Source: DASQHW01 sp963837155 (GTDB lineage Bacteria > Actinomycetota > Acidimicrobiia > IMCC26256 > PALSA-610). Taken from it: 64,000 bases of DNA. The notes beneath the pieces are model-generated. The model ran no database searches. It saw only the letters and a list, made by a program, of their open reading frames with translations, and had not been told where the DNA came from. Below are positions 17,244 through 26,677 of this stretch, piece by piece. The DNA is taken from assembly GCA_963837155.1 (NCBI GenBank), contig CAWIMB010000002.1, forward strand, positions 2,542,001 through 2,606,000. Direction: 5' to 3'. Numbering within the stretch: the first letter of the stretch is position 1; every line of letters starts with the position of its first letter. Position numbers and translations under genes: made by a program.

Positions 17244-18031
17244 GTGGTTCTCCGTTGCCGGGCCGCTTCGTACAGCAGGGTGGTGCCCGCCATCGCGACG
17301 TTCAGCGATTCGCCCGCTTGCATCGGAATGCTGATGAACCCGTCGAGCGGCACGTCGGTCGCAAGCCCGCGGGTCTCGTGGCCGACCACGAACGCGATCG
17401 GCTCGACCATGTCGTAGCTCTCGGGGGATTGGCCACCGTGCGCGACCGCACCGAGCCGGCGCGTGCCAGCCGCACGAAGGGCCTCGAGTGCCTCCAACGG
17501 GGGTACCGCCTCCACGATGCGAATCGCGAAACACGCGCCGGCCGAGGCGCGTACGACCTTGGGATTGTACGCATCCACCGATCCGGGCCCGAGGACTACC
17601 GCTTGCGCGCCGGTAGCCGCAGCACTGCGGAACAACGTGCCCGCGTTGCCGGGATCGCCCAGCTCCGTGGCGACGAGCACCAGATCGGTGCCGGCGAGCG
17701 CTTCCACCCCACGCCGTGCCATGCGGGCGAGCGCAAACACCGGCTGCGGTGTCCGGGTATCGCCGGCCCGGGCGTGCAGCACCTTGCTAGGGATCCCGGC
17801 GATGGCGCACCGTTCCGCAGCTGCACGGGCGTCCGCCGAAGCGTCGACACCGACGAAACATTCGAGGAGCTCGGCGTCGTGATCGAGCGCGGCCGCGATC
17901 ACGCGCGGCCCTTCACATACGAACACACCCTCGGCGTCGCGCGCCTTGCGGTCGCGTAGCAGCTCGCGCAGCCGACGGACGTCGGCGTTGGTCGCGCGCT
18001 CGAAGGAATCAGGCAGCGTCGAGCGCGCCAC
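17240..18031 (-). CDS. TrmH/SpoU-family RNA 2'-O-methyltransferase
   Basis: SAM-dependent RNA ribose methylase with a knotted SPOUT fold, 263 aa. An N-terminal substrate-binding part (RDAEGVFVCEGPRVIAAAL) is followed by the three SpoU motifs: ELGDPGNAGTLFR, FVVGHETRGL and ISIPMQAGESLNVAMA. Its position between rplT and pheS is the usual actinobacterial one (tsnR-like or rlmB-like gene); the exact target nucleotide is not known. Its first 23 bases overlap rplT. Confidence 0.92.
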   Translation of the reverse strand: MARSTLPDSFERATNADVRRLRELLRDRKARDAEGVFVCEGPRVIAAALDHDAELLECFVGVDASADARAAAERCAIAGIPSKVLHARAGDTRTPQPVFALARMARRGVEALAGTDLVLVATELGDPGNAGTLFRSAAATGAQAVVLGPGSVDAYNPKVVRASAGACFAIRIVEAVPPLEALEALRAAGTRRLGAVAHGGQSPESYDMVEPIAFVVGHETRGLATDVPLDGFISIPMQAGESLNVAMAGTTLLYEAARQRRTT

Positions 18032-18371
18032 GCGCAGTTTCGACGAGCGTCGAGAACGCCGCAGGCTCGCGCACCGCGAGATCCGCGAGGATCTTGCGGT
18101 CGATGTCGACCTCGGCCGCCTTCAACCCCGCCATGAAACGCGAATACGACATGTCGTGCTCGCGGCACGCGGCGTTGATGCGCACGATCCACAGCCGGCG
18201 GAACTCGCCTTTGCGCGCCCGGCGGTCGCGGTACGCGTAGCGCAGCGAGTGCATGACCTGCTCGTTGGCCTTCTTGAAATGGCGGCTGCGCGCGCCGGTG
18301 TAACCCTGCGCCTCTTCGAGGATCGCCCGCCGGTGCTTCTTGCCGGCCACTGAACGCTTTACACGAGCCAT
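18009..18371 (-). CDS. rplT: 50S ribosomal protein L20
   Basis: 120 aa, full length. MARVKRSVAGKKHRRAIL and the highly basic GYTGARSRHFKKANEQVMHS helix are diagnostic, and the globular end RMSYSRFMAGL-type segment is present. It binds 23S rRNA early in assembly. The start is the ATG four bases after the rpmI stop; the frame upstream of it reads into rpmI. Confidence 0.97.
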   Translation of the reverse strand: MARVKRSVAGKKHRRAILEEAQGYTGARSRHFKKANEQVMHSLRYAYRDRRARKGEFRRLWIVRINAACREHDMSYSRFMAGLKAAEVDIDRKILADLAVREPAAFSTLVETARGALDAA

Positions 18372-18375
18372 TGCG

Positions 18376-18570
18376 TTACCTCCCGAGTAGGCGTTCGACG
18401 TGCTTCTTGTCGCCCCCGACCACCTCGGCCTCACGACCGAGACGGCGCGTGCGCCTGCTCGGCTTGTGCTCGAGCAAATGGTCGCGGTACGCGTGGCGCC
18501 GCAGGATCTTGCCGGTACCGGTGATCTTGAAGCGCTTGGCCGCGCCGCGGTGCGTCTTCATCTTGGGCAT
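18376..18570 (-). CDS. rpmI: 50S ribosomal protein L35
   Basis: 64 aa, the normal size. MPKMKTHRGAAKRFKITGTG is the family signature, followed by a basic RRHAYRDHLLEHKPSRRTRR tract. It is placed between infC and rplT, the universal order. Confidence 0.97.
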   Translation of the reverse strand: MPKMKTHRGAAKRFKITGTGKILRRHAYRDHLLEHKPSRRTRRLGREAEVVGGDKKHVERLLGR

Positions 18571-18593
18571 GACAACGTTCCTTGTGTGTTCGT

Positions 18594-19226
<633 letters not shown>

Positions 19227-19399
19227 TCCTCCGGGGAAAGCGTCCACCGTCGCACCGAACCTCTGGTTCGGCTGCTCCAAGACGGACCCGGCGCGATCAT
19301 GCTCCGCCGTGATGCACGGAGCCGGCCGGCCGGGTGGGGACACCGCCTTTTGAGTAGCGTCCCGCTTCCCTCGATTGTCGCTGGGAAGGATAGTCGCGC

Positions 19400-19798
19400 G
19401 TGACTGGACTATGGACACCTGGTGGCGACGAGCCGCAGCAGCCCCCGTCGCCGCCTGGGCAGCCGCCGCCGTCTGCGGACGAGCCGTCGGAAGAGGAACT
19501 GGCAGCGCTCCGTGAGCTGCACGCCCGGCTCGCGGCCACGCCCGTCGCCGATGTGATCGTGAATCACGCGATCGGGATCTGGCAGCTCGCACTCGTGCAC
19601 CTGGGAGTCGTGACGCCACCCGACGAGCAAGGGCGCCGTCCCACGCCCGACCTCGCAGCAGCCGGCCTCGCGATCGACGCACTGTCAGCGCTCGTCGACG
19701 CGCTTACCGGTCGTCTCGGAGAAGGCGAAGAGATGTTGCGTGACGCGCTCGGCCAAGCGCAGATGCTGTTCGTCGAAGTCGCGGAGTCGCAGTCCTGA
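19400..19798 (+). CDS. DUF1844-domain protein
   Basis: 132 aa of unknown function. A Pro-rich N-terminus (EPQQPPSPPGQPPPSADE) is followed by a helical DUF1844-type domain: VADVIVNHAIGIWQLALVHLG, then LAIDALSALVDALTGRLG. GTG start with GGAAGGA upstream. It is divergent from infC, a frequent arrangement in actinobacteria. The helices look amphipathic rather than membrane-spanning. Confidence 0.75.
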   Translation: MTGLWTPGGDEPQQPPSPPGQPPPSADEPSEEELAALRELHARLAATPVADVIVNHAIGIWQLALVHLGVVTPPDEQGRRPTPDLAAAGLAIDALSALVDALTGRLGEGEEMLRDALGQAQMLFVEVAESQS

Positions 19799-19829
19799 TC
19801 GGTCATTGACCGGATTGCGACCTCGCAGG

Positions 19830-20036
19830 TCACTTCTGGGTCATTGACGCGATCGCCGCGGCTTCCCAGCGGCCTTGATGGCCCGGAACGATCTCGAACT
19901 CGACGGCAGTGTCGACGGCGATCGTGCGCGAACCGTCGGCGATCACCGTGCAATGGAACGGGTACACCGTGCCGTCATCGCCGGTGATCTCGCCGATGCC
20001 GCGTCGCTCGTCGAACGCAGTGACTCGACCGATCAC
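19830..20036 (-). CDS. small cold-shock-domain-like protein
   Basis: 68 aa. GRVTAFDERRGIGEITGDDG followed by YPFHCTVIADGSRTI resembles a cold-shock beta-barrel (strand 1, a G-x-G turn, then an aromatic-Pro-Phe-His motif in place of the usual FVHxS). Several RNA-binding aromatics are missing, so nucleic-acid binding is uncertain. GTG start three bases after the hisG stop, so it is probably the last gene of that operon. Confidence 0.65.
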   Translation of the reverse strand: MIGRVTAFDERRGIGEITGDDGTVYPFHCTVIADGSRTIAVDTAVEFEIVPGHQGRWEAAAIASMTQK

Positions 20037-20039
20037 GGG

Positions 20040-20915
20040 TCACTGCACGATCTTGCCGATCGGCAGCTCGAGGATGCCGGTCGCGCCGTGGTCTTTCAAC
20101 TCCGGGATCAGGACGTTGATGTCGCTCTTGGCGACGACCGTCTCGACGGCGTAGCCATCCTCGCCGAACAGCTTCGACACCGTCGGCGATTTCAATGCGG
20201 GAAGCAGATCGATCACGGCTTGCAGGTTCGCCTCGTCGACATTGAGCTTCACGAGCACGCGGCCGCGCGCTTCGAGCGCGCCGAGCAGCAGCGTGCGCAG
20301 CTGCTCCATCTCTTTACGCTTGTCGACGTCCTCGTACGACAGGGGATTCGCGATCAGCTCGGTGTGTGACACGAGGACCGTGTCGAGAATGCGGAGCCCC
20401 GCTGCACGCAGCGCGCGCCCGGTCTCGGTGAGCTCGACGACGGCGTCGGCGATCTCGGGGACCTTGGCCTCTGTGGCCCCGTACGACAACGAGATGCGCG
20501 CGTCGACGCCGTGCTTCTCGAGAAAACGCCGCGTCATCTCGGGGTACTCGGTGTGGACGCGTACGCCCGACGGCAAGTCAGTCACCGACTGCCAGCTCGA
20601 GTCTCCGCCCACCGCAAGCACGATGCGAATAGGGCGCGCGGTCGCCTTCGAATAGTGGAGCTGCGCGAGCGTCGCGACGTCGACGCCGGTCTCCTCGATC
20701 CAGTCCCGTCCGGTGATGCCGAGGTCGAAGAGTCCATCAGCGATGTAGCGGGGGATCTCCTGCGGTCGCAGGATCGTGACATCGACGACGCGCGGGTCGT
20801 CGATGGTCGCGCGGTAATCCACGTCGGACGAACGCACGACCCCGAGGTCGGCGTCTTCGAAGAGTTCGAGGGTGGCTCTTTCGAGCGAACCCTTGGGCAG
20901 CACGACTCGCAGCAT
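20040..20915 (-). CDS. hisG: ATP phosphoribosyltransferase (long form)
   Basis: First step of histidine synthesis, condensing ATP with PRPP. 291 aa, the long form with a C-terminal regulatory domain (from about residue 212: RGRVLVKLNVDEANLQAVID), so it should be hexameric and inhibited by histidine without HisZ. MLRVVLPKGSLERATLELF, DLGITGRDWIEE and KVPEIADAVVELTETGRAL are family motifs. The ATG was chosen because homologous sequence begins there; the open frame upstream is not protein-like. Confidence 0.95.
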   Translation of the reverse strand: MLRVVLPKGSLERATLELFEDADLGVVRSSDVDYRATIDDPRVVDVTILRPQEIPRYIADGLFDLGITGRDWIEETGVDVATLAQLHYSKATARPIRIVLAVGGDSSWQSVTDLPSGVRVHTEYPEMTRRFLEKHGVDARISLSYGATEAKVPEIADAVVELTETGRALRAAGLRILDTVLVSHTELIANPLSYEDVDKRKEMEQLRTLLLGALEARGRVLVKLNVDEANLQAVIDLLPALKSPTVSKLFGEDGYAVETVVAKSDINVLIPELKDHGATGILELPIGKIVQ

Positions 20916-20922
20916 TGCCGGA

Positions 20923-21672
20923 TCAGGGTAGCCCGGCGACCAGCAATCGATATCCCAAATCGATCTCCGGCATCGTCCGCAGCTCGGCGTGGCGCGCCTC
21001 CCATGCACCCGACTCCAGGTCCTCCCGGAGACGTTCGGTGCCGCGCCTTCGTATCTCGGGATCGAGCTGCGCGAACGACGACATGCCGGCCTGTACCTGC
21101 GGGTCGAGATACGCCTCCGGCCGGTTCCAGAAGCTGCCGCCAAACCCGTCGACGCAATCCGCGGGAATGGGCACTGGCTCCACGCGCCGAACGTCGAGGA
21201 AGCGTGCAATCGTTTGCGCGTCGGGCGCGCGACGTTCGGTCATCAGATCAAGAACCTCGGGAAAGTATTCGTCGATCAACCACAGGTCGCCGGTCGAGGA
21301 GGGATCGAAGAAGAAGATCACTTGCCGCGCCGCGACCCGCTGCATCTCGTACAGCCCTCGTCCGATATCGGTCCAGTGGTGGACCGTGAGCGTGGTCATG
21401 GCCGCGTCGAACGCGCCCTCGCGAAACGGAAGCCGCTCGGCGACGCCGAGCATTGCGGGTGCCGCGCCATCCGCACGCTGAGCCAACATCGTGACCGACG
21501 GGTCGATCGCAACGACATCACGATCCGTCGGTTCGTAATTCCCAGTACCGGCGCCGATATTGAGGATTCGTCGCGCGTTACCGAGTGCGGCGTGAATCTG
21601 CACCTCGATACGGGGCTCGGTGCGCCGCGTCTCGGCGTACGTGCGCCCGATCGTGTCATACCGACTCATCAC
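20923..21672 (-). CDS. class I SAM-dependent methyltransferase
   Basis: 249 aa, Methyltransf_11-like. Motif I is ILNIGAGTGNYEP, followed by VVAIDPSVTML and GVAERLPFREGAFDAAMTT. The substrate is unknown. The start is GTG overlapping the ribH stop (GTGA), or the ATG in the next codon. It sits between ribH and hisG, likely a rider at the end of the riboflavin operon; no riboflavin-related role is implied. Confidence 0.85.
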   Translation of the reverse strand: MMSRYDTIGRTYAETRRTEPRIEVQIHAALGNARRILNIGAGTGNYEPTDRDVVAIDPSVTMLAQRADGAAPAMLGVAERLPFREGAFDAAMTTLTVHHWTDIGRGLYEMQRVAARQVIFFFDPSSTGDLWLIDEYFPEVLDLMTERRAPDAQTIARFLDVRRVEPVPIPADCVDGFGGSFWNRPEAYLDPQVQAGMSSFAQLDPEIRRRGTERLREDLESGAWEARHAELRTMPEIDLGYRLLVAGLP

Positions 21673-22136
21673 GGGAGCTCGCGGAGGAGCGACACCATCT
21701 CGATCGCGGTGAGCGCCGCTTCTTCGCCCTTGTGGCCTTCGCTGCCACCGAGCCGGTCGAGTGCCTGCTCGCGGTTGTCGACGGTCAGAACGCCGAAGAT
21801 CACCGGGACGCCGGTATCGAGCGCGGCGCGGGTGATGCCAGCGGCGGCTTCTCCTGCGACATATTCGAAGTGCGCGGTCTCACCCCGGATCACAGCGCCG
21901 AGACAGACCACGGCGTCAACCGCGCCCGCGCCGGCCAGGCGTTTCGCCACTAGTGGCAGCTCGTACGCGCCAGGCACCCACGCAACGGTCACGTCAGCCG
22001 CGTCGTGCTTGCGAAGCATCGCCTCCGCACCTTCGAGCAGCTGCTCGGTGATGTCGCGGTTGAATCGGGCGACCGCGATCGCGAACCGCATGCCGGTCGC
22101 GTCGAGCCCGCCTTCGTGCGCCGCGTACTCCCCCAC
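21669..22136 (-). CDS. ribH: 6,7-dimethyl-8-ribityllumazine synthase
   Basis: Penultimate step of riboflavin synthesis; forms icosahedral or pentameric shells. 155 aa. FAIAVARFNRDITEQLLEGA, VPGAYELPLVAKRLA, CLGAVIRGETAHFEYVAGE and GVLTVDNREQALDR contain the substrate-binding and catalytic His residues. GTG start just downstream of the 71-bp repeat. Product goes to RibE. Confidence 0.97.
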   Translation of the reverse strand: MGEYAAHEGGLDATGMRFAIAVARFNRDITEQLLEGAEAMLRKHDAADVTVAWVPGAYELPLVAKRLAGAGAVDAVVCLGAVIRGETAHFEYVAGEAAAGITRAALDTGVPVIFGVLTVDNREQALDRLGGSEGHKGEEAALTAIEMVSLLRELP

Positions 22137-22144
22137 TATCCCTC

Positions 22145-22215
22145 CCGCTCTGCGGGGCCGCTCGGGCCACGGCTCGCTGCTCGGCGGGATACCCGCCTCG
22201 CGGTCGCTCGCCTCA
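22145..22215. repeat. 71-bp dispersed intercistronic repeat, copy 1
   Basis: Matches bases 43697-43767 at 64 of 71 positions with no gaps (counted by eye). It lies between ribBA and ribH, right after the ribBA stop, and contains short palindromes such as GGCGGGTATCCCGCC. On the transcript it should fold, so it may be a processing or stability element. Confidence 0.75.
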
Positions 22216-22217
22216 AG

Positions 22218-23453
22218 CTACGAACCTCCGAGTTCCTCGTCGGTCGCGATCTCGAGCAGGTGGCCGAGCTTCTCCTGCTTGGCGCGCAAGTACGCGATGT
22301 TCTCGTCGTTGGGCTCGGTCTGCATGGGCACCCGCTCCACAATCTCGAGTCCGTAGCCCTCGATGCCGCCGTACTTCGCCGGGTTGTTCGTCATCAGGCG
22401 CATCGTCGTGACGCCGAGATCGACGAGGATCTGCGATCCGATGCCGTACTCGCGGGAATCGGCAGGGAATCCAAGCTCGAGGTTCGCCTCGACGGTGTCG
22501 CGCCCCTGGTCCTGGAGTGAGTACGCGCGTAGTTTGTGGCCGAGCCCGATGCCGCGCCCTTCGTGGCCACGGAGGTAGACGACGACCCCTTCACCTTCCC
22601 GGGCAACACGTTCGAGCGCGCGATCGAGCTGCACGCCGCAGTCGCACCGCAACGAGCCGAACACGTCGCCGGTGAGGCACTCGGAGTGCACCCGCACCAG
22701 CACGTCGTTCTTGCCCGAGACCTCACCCCGTACGAAGGCGAGGTGCTCGGTCCCGTCGAGCAGCGACTCGAAGACGTGCGCGGTGAAGTCGCCGTATTGC
22801 GTCGGGATGCGAGCCTCGGAGACGCGGCGTACGAGCTTCTCGCGATGGCGACGAAAGCGGATGAGATCGGCGATCGTCACGAGTACGAGCTCGTGCTCGG
22901 CGGCGAACTCCTTCAACTCCGGCATGCGCTGCATCGTGCCGTCGTCGTTGACGATCTCGGCGAGCACACCGGCGGGATACAGACCCGCGGTACGGGCCAG
23001 GTCGACGCCGGCCTCCGTATGACCCGCTCGCTTCAGCACACCCCCTTCGCGGTAGCGCAACGGGAAGATGTGACCGGGCCGCGCCAAATCGGTTGCCGTC
23101 GTCGACGCGTCGATCAGCGCGTGCACCGTTGCACACCGGTCGGCCGCCGAGATCCCGGTCGTCGTACCTTGGCGGGCGTCGACCGAGACGGTGAACGCCG
23201 TGCGCTGGCCTTCGGTGTTCTCATTGCCCGACACCATCAACGGCAGTTGGAGCTCGTCGAGGCGCGCACCCTCCATCGGCAAGCAGATAACGCCGCTCGT
23301 GTACCGGATCATGAACGCCATCTTGTCGGGCGTCATCTTCTCGGCGGCGATGATGAGGTCGCCCTCGTTCTCGCGGTCCTCGTCGTCGACGACAACCACG
23401 AACTCGCCGCGTCGCACCGCGTCGATCGCGCTCTCGACCGTATCGAAGGTCAT
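22218..23453 (-). CDS. ribBA: bifunctional DHBP synthase / GTP cyclohydrolase II
   Basis: Makes both riboflavin precursors: 3,4-dihydroxy-2-butanone 4-phosphate (N-half) and the GTP-derived pyrimidine (C-half). 411 aa. The RibB half has DDEDRENEGDLIIAAE, RPGHIFPL and GHTEAGVDLARTAG. The RibA half has the zinc motif HSECLTGDVFGSLRCDCG and YLRGHEGRGIGLGHKLRAY. Starts within the ribE stop (ATGA). Confidence 0.97.
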   Translation of the reverse strand: MTFDTVESAIDAVRRGEFVVVVDDEDRENEGDLIIAAEKMTPDKMAFMIRYTSGVICLPMEGARLDELQLPLMVSGNENTEGQRTAFTVSVDARQGTTTGISAADRCATVHALIDASTTATDLARPGHIFPLRYREGGVLKRAGHTEAGVDLARTAGLYPAGVLAEIVNDDGTMQRMPELKEFAAEHELVLVTIADLIRFRRHREKLVRRVSEARIPTQYGDFTAHVFESLLDGTEHLAFVRGEVSGKNDVLVRVHSECLTGDVFGSLRCDCGVQLDRALERVAREGEGVVVYLRGHEGRGIGLGHKLRAYSLQDQGRDTVEANLELGFPADSREYGIGSQILVDLGVTTMRLMTNNPAKYGGIEGYGLEIVERVPMQTEPNDENIAYLRAKQEKLGHLLEIATDEELGGS

Positions 23454-24055
23454 GTCGTGCTCCGTTCTGGATCGAGCAAGCGCTCGACGTATTTGGCGAG
23501 GACGTCACATTCGAGATTCACGCGTTCGCCCACGTGGCGCGCGCCGAGCGTCGTCACGGCCAGCGTGTGCGGGATCACCGCAACGCTGAAGCCGTCGTCG
23601 TGCATTGCCGCGACCGTCAGGCTGATGCCGTCGACGGTGATCGAGCCCTTGTGCACGACATAGCGCAGGACGTCGGCCGGCGCGTCGAAACGCACGAGTA
23701 CCGAGCCGTCCGACTGCGGGACACGGTCGCGCACGGTGCCGGTGCCGTCGACGTGGCCCTGGACGAGATGACCGCCGAGGCGGTCCGCGAGCCGCAGCGG
23801 ACGCTCGAGGTTGACGGGGTCGCCGGCCGCGAGCGTGCCGAGCGTCGTGCGGCGCAGCGTCTCGACGACGGCGTCGACGGCCCACCAATCGTCGCCGAGC
23901 TCGACAACGGTCACGCAGCACCCGTTGACCGCAATCGATGCGCCGAGCGTGGCGTCTGCGATCACGGTCGTGGCTTCGATCTCGATCCGCGCACCCTCGG
24001 CGTTCGGGGTGACCGCGCGCACCCGCCCGACCTCTTCGATGATCCCGGTGAACAT
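23450..24055 (-). CDS. ribE: riboflavin synthase alpha chain
   Basis: Dismutates two lumazines to riboflavin; a trimer. 201 aa with two similar barrels: MFTGIIEEVGRVRAV plus GASIAVNGCCVTVVEL in the first, and LGGHLVQGHVDGTGTV plus KGSITVDGISLTVA in the second. The duplication, and the paired NGCCVTV and DGISLTV signatures, are diagnostic. ATGA overlaps at both ends show tight coupling with ribD and ribBA. Confidence 0.97.
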   Translation of the reverse strand: MFTGIIEEVGRVRAVTPNAEGARIEIEATTVIADATLGASIAVNGCCVTVVELGDDWWAVDAVVETLRRTTLGTLAAGDPVNLERPLRLADRLGGHLVQGHVDGTGTVRDRVPQSDGSVLVRFDAPADVLRYVVHKGSITVDGISLTVAAMHDDGFSVAVIPHTLAVTTLGARHVGERVNLECDVLAKYVERLLDPERSTT

Positions 24056-25230
24056 CAGGTGACGTCCCTCCCGCCCGCTCCCTCTGTCGAGAGGCCTGCG
24101 GCGTCCGGGACGCCGGTCGGCTTCCCACCCGATACCTCGTACTCGAGCCGGACATCGGGCCCGACGCGCGTGACGTCGACGAGCTCGAAGCGCAGCGCGC
24201 CGTCGATCGTGGCCGGACCGGGGAACGCGAACGCCGGGAGCCCGTCGGTGCCGAGCAACGCGGGTGCGACGTAGGCGACGAGGCGTTGGGTGTGGCCGCC
24301 CGTGACGAATGCGCCGAGCAGCGTGCCGCCCCCCTCGACGAGAGCGTGGAGCACCCCGTGCCCGCCGAGCAGTGCGAGCGCGGCATCGAGATCGACCCCC
24401 CGCTCGGAGGTCGAGGCGGGTGCGACGGTTTCGACCTTGGCCCCCGCCGACCGCCACGAGTCGACGGCGCCGGCGCGTGCGTGTTCGGTCGTGATGACGA
24501 GTGTGGGCGCGACCGCGGTGTCGAAGAGCGGTCCCTCCGCCGGAACGCCGCCCCGCGCGTCGAGGAGCACTCGCAGGGGCGGGCGGAGCGGCATGATGTC
24601 GACGCCGCGTACCGTCAGCGCGGGGTGGTCGGCGAGCGCGGTGCCGGCGCCGATCACGATTGCCTGGGCGTCGGCGCGCAGCTCGTGCGCGTCGGCCCGC
24701 GCGGGCTCCGAGGTGATCCATCGGGACGAGCCGTCCGCGGCGGCGACCCGACCGTCAAGGGTCGTCGCGACTTTGGCCGTGACGAACGCTCGTCCGGTGC
24801 GCCGGTGATGCAGGTACGGCGCGAGGTCACGGGCCGCATCGTGCGCGCCCACACCGGTGACGACGTCGATGCCCGCGCCCCGGAGCCGGGCGTACCCACG
24901 GCCCGCGACCCGCTCGTCGGGGTCGTCGACGGCGGCAACGACGCGCACGACGCCGGCGTCGATCAGCGCGCGCGTGCAGGGCGGCGTCGTGCCGTGGTGG
25001 TCGCAGGGCTCGAGCGTCGAGTACACGGTGGCACCGCGAGCACGGTCGCCGGCCACGCGCAGGGCTACGGCCTCGGCGTGGGACCCGCGCGGCGACGGTT
25101 CGGTCGCACCCTCTCCCACGATCTCGCCATCGCGCACGATCACGCAGCCGACGGCCGGTTTGGGCGCGGTATGCCGGCGCGCGCCGCGGGCGAGTGCGAT
25201 TGCCCTGCCCATGAGCTCGTCGTCGCGCAC
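24055..25230 (-). CDS. ribD: bifunctional pyrimidine deaminase / reductase
   Basis: Deaminates and then reduces the RibA product. 391 aa. The deaminase half has the zinc motifs SHAEAVAL and YSTLEPCDHHGTTPPC; the reductase half (from about residue 165) has FVTAKVATTLDGRVAA and a VEGGGTLLGAF segment. The start is GTG with GGAGG five bases upstream; the frame is open further up into the riboswitch but is not coding there. First gene of the FMN-controlled operon. Confidence 0.95.
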   Translation of the reverse strand: MRDDELMGRAIALARGARRHTAPKPAVGCVIVRDGEIVGEGATEPSPRGSHAEAVALRVAGDRARGATVYSTLEPCDHHGTTPPCTRALIDAGVVRVVAAVDDPDERVAGRGYARLRGAGIDVVTGVGAHDAARDLAPYLHHRRTGRAFVTAKVATTLDGRVAAADGSSRWITSEPARADAHELRADAQAIVIGAGTALADHPALTVRGVDIMPLRPPLRVLLDARGGVPAEGPLFDTAVAPTLVITTEHARAGAVDSWRSAGAKVETVAPASTSERGVDLDAALALLGGHGVLHALVEGGGTLLGAFVTGGHTQRLVAYVAPALLGTDGLPAFAFPGPATIDGALRFELVDVTRVGPDVRLEYEVSGGKPTGVPDAAGLSTEGAGGRDVT

Positions 25231-25300
25231 GCGGCCTCCTCGGCAACCCGCGGGGCGCGGCAACGTCGAAGCGGCCCGCGTGTCGCGGGTCGGTCGCATC

Positions 25301-25421
25301 ACCCTCTCCCATCCGGACTCTCACCGTCGGCCCAGGAGTTCCACCTGGTCGGCGCCCTGCTGGCTGCGGGGCGTTCGCGGGCTCTCACCGCCGGTCGGGA
25401 CTTTCACCCAACCCCGAGGGC
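25301..25421 (-). promoter_or_regulatory. FMN riboswitch (RFN element)
   Basis: On the minus strand the conserved pieces appear in order: GGGTGAAAGTCCCGACCGGC, GGTGAGAGCCCGCGA, GGTGGAACTCCTGGGCCGAC and GGTGAGAGTCCGGATGGGAG. The ends GCCCTC and GAGGGT pair as P1. It lies 70 nt before ribD and should switch off the rib operon when FMN is abundant. No terminator hairpin is obvious, so control of the ribD ribosome site is likely (inference). Confidence 0.95.
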
Positions 25422-25480
25422 ATTCGGTTGTACACCGGGAGCGTACCCCTGCCCCCGCGGAATTGCAACGCGTTCTATTT

Positions 25481-25963
25481 CTAGTGAGGGTGGCCGCCGG
25501 CGAGAAGGTCGAGCGCGTGGGGGGCAACCAAGAGCAAGATCTCCAGACCCTCGATCGCGCCGCTCGCCGAGCCCGGCAAGTTGCATACGAGCGCCTGACC
25601 ACGCGCGCCGGCGACGGCCCGCGACAGCATGCCGAAGCCGCGACCGCCTGCGTCGCTCGCCCGCCGGATCGCCTCGGCAATGCCGGGCGCCTCCCGTTCG
25701 ATCGCCCGGCGCGTCCCTTCGGGTGTGAGGTCGCGTGGGCCGAATCCCGTACCGCCAGTCGTCACCACCAAGCCGGCAAAGCCCTCGCAGAGCCCGCGCA
25801 CCGCACGCTCGACCTCTTCGGCGCCGTCGCGCGTGACCTCGTGGGCGACGACGTCGTAACCGGCGCCCGCGAGGTGGTCGACCAGCGCGCGTCCGCTCTT
25901 GTCGTCACGCGTGCCGTCGGCAACGCCGTCGGAGACCGTCAGCACCTTGGCCTGGAGCGTCAT
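25481..25963 (-). CDS. MogA/MoaB-family molybdenum cofactor protein
   Basis: 160 aa, the molybdopterin-binding fold. VLTVSDGVADGTRDDKSG at the start, TTGGTGFGPRDLTPEGT in the middle and ALVCNLPGSASGAIEG are the adenylyltransferase signatures. It would activate molybdopterin for molybdenum insertion (MogA) or be a MoaB relative; the two cannot be separated by eye. Starts inside the rpe stop (ATGA). No other Mo-cofactor genes are nearby. Confidence 0.88.
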   Translation of the reverse strand: MTLQAKVLTVSDGVADGTRDDKSGRALVDHLAGAGYDVVAHEVTRDGAEEVERAVRGLCEGFAGLVVTTGGTGFGPRDLTPEGTRRAIEREAPGIAEAIRRASDAGGRGFGMLSRAVAGARGQALVCNLPGSASGAIEGLEILLLVAPHALDLLAGGHPH

Positions 25964-26610
25964 CGGCGAGCGCCGGCCTCGCGGATCTTGCGCGCGGCGG
26001 CGACGGGGTCGCTGGCGCCGAAGATACCCGTGCCCGACACGAGGATGTCGACACCGGCGTCGGCTGCCAGGTGCGCGTTGTCGACCTTGATGCCGCCGTC
26101 GATCTCGATCTCGACCGGCAGTTGCTGCTCGTCGATCACCGCACGCGCCGCGCGCACCTTGTCGAGCACTTCCGGAATGAACGGCTGGCCACCGAAGCCC
26201 GTGTGCACGCTCATCACGAGCAGCAGGTCGACCTCCTCGAGATAGGGCCGCACAGACGCGAACGGCGTCTCGGGCTCGAGCGAGAGTCCGACGCGCATGC
26301 CGAGCCGCCTAATCTCGTCGAACAGCGGCCGAGGATCACCGAGCTCGATGTGCACGGTGCAGCCGTCGGCGCCTGCATCCGCGAACGCGGCGAGCAACAC
26401 GTGTGGATTGTCGACCATGAGGTGGCAGTCGAGGAACAGATCGGTGTGCTTGCGTAACGCCTTCACGACCGGCGGCCCGATCGTGAGGTTCGGTACGTAG
26501 TGACCGTCCATGCAGTCGACGTGCAGCAGATCGGCAACGGGCGCGACCCGTGCGACGTCGGCCGCGAGGCACGAGAAGTCCGCAGCAAGGATCGAGGGCG
26601 CAACTTTCAT
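25960..26610 (-). CDS. rpe: ribulose-phosphate 3-epimerase
   Basis: Interconverts ribulose- and xylulose-5-phosphate in the pentose phosphate and Calvin cycles. 216 aa, a TIM barrel. VAPSILAADFSCLAADV, LHVDCMDGHYVPNLTIGP, DCHLMVDNP, SVHTGFGGQPFIPEVLDKV and EIDGGIKVDNA hold the metal-binding and catalytic residues. The start ATG was chosen at the conserved N-terminus. Confidence 0.97.
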   Translation of the reverse strand: MKVAPSILAADFSCLAADVARVAPVADLLHVDCMDGHYVPNLTIGPPVVKALRKHTDLFLDCHLMVDNPHVLLAAFADAGADGCTVHIELGDPRPLFDEIRRLGMRVGLSLEPETPFASVRPYLEEVDLLLVMSVHTGFGGQPFIPEVLDKVRAARAVIDEQQLPVEIEIDGGIKVDNAHLAADAGVDILVSGTGIFGASDPVAAARKIREAGARR

Positions 26611-26677
26611 CGCCGCCACGCTAGCCACCGGACTCGCCACCGGAACGGGCCGACCCGGTCGGGCGTCTGGACGCTGG

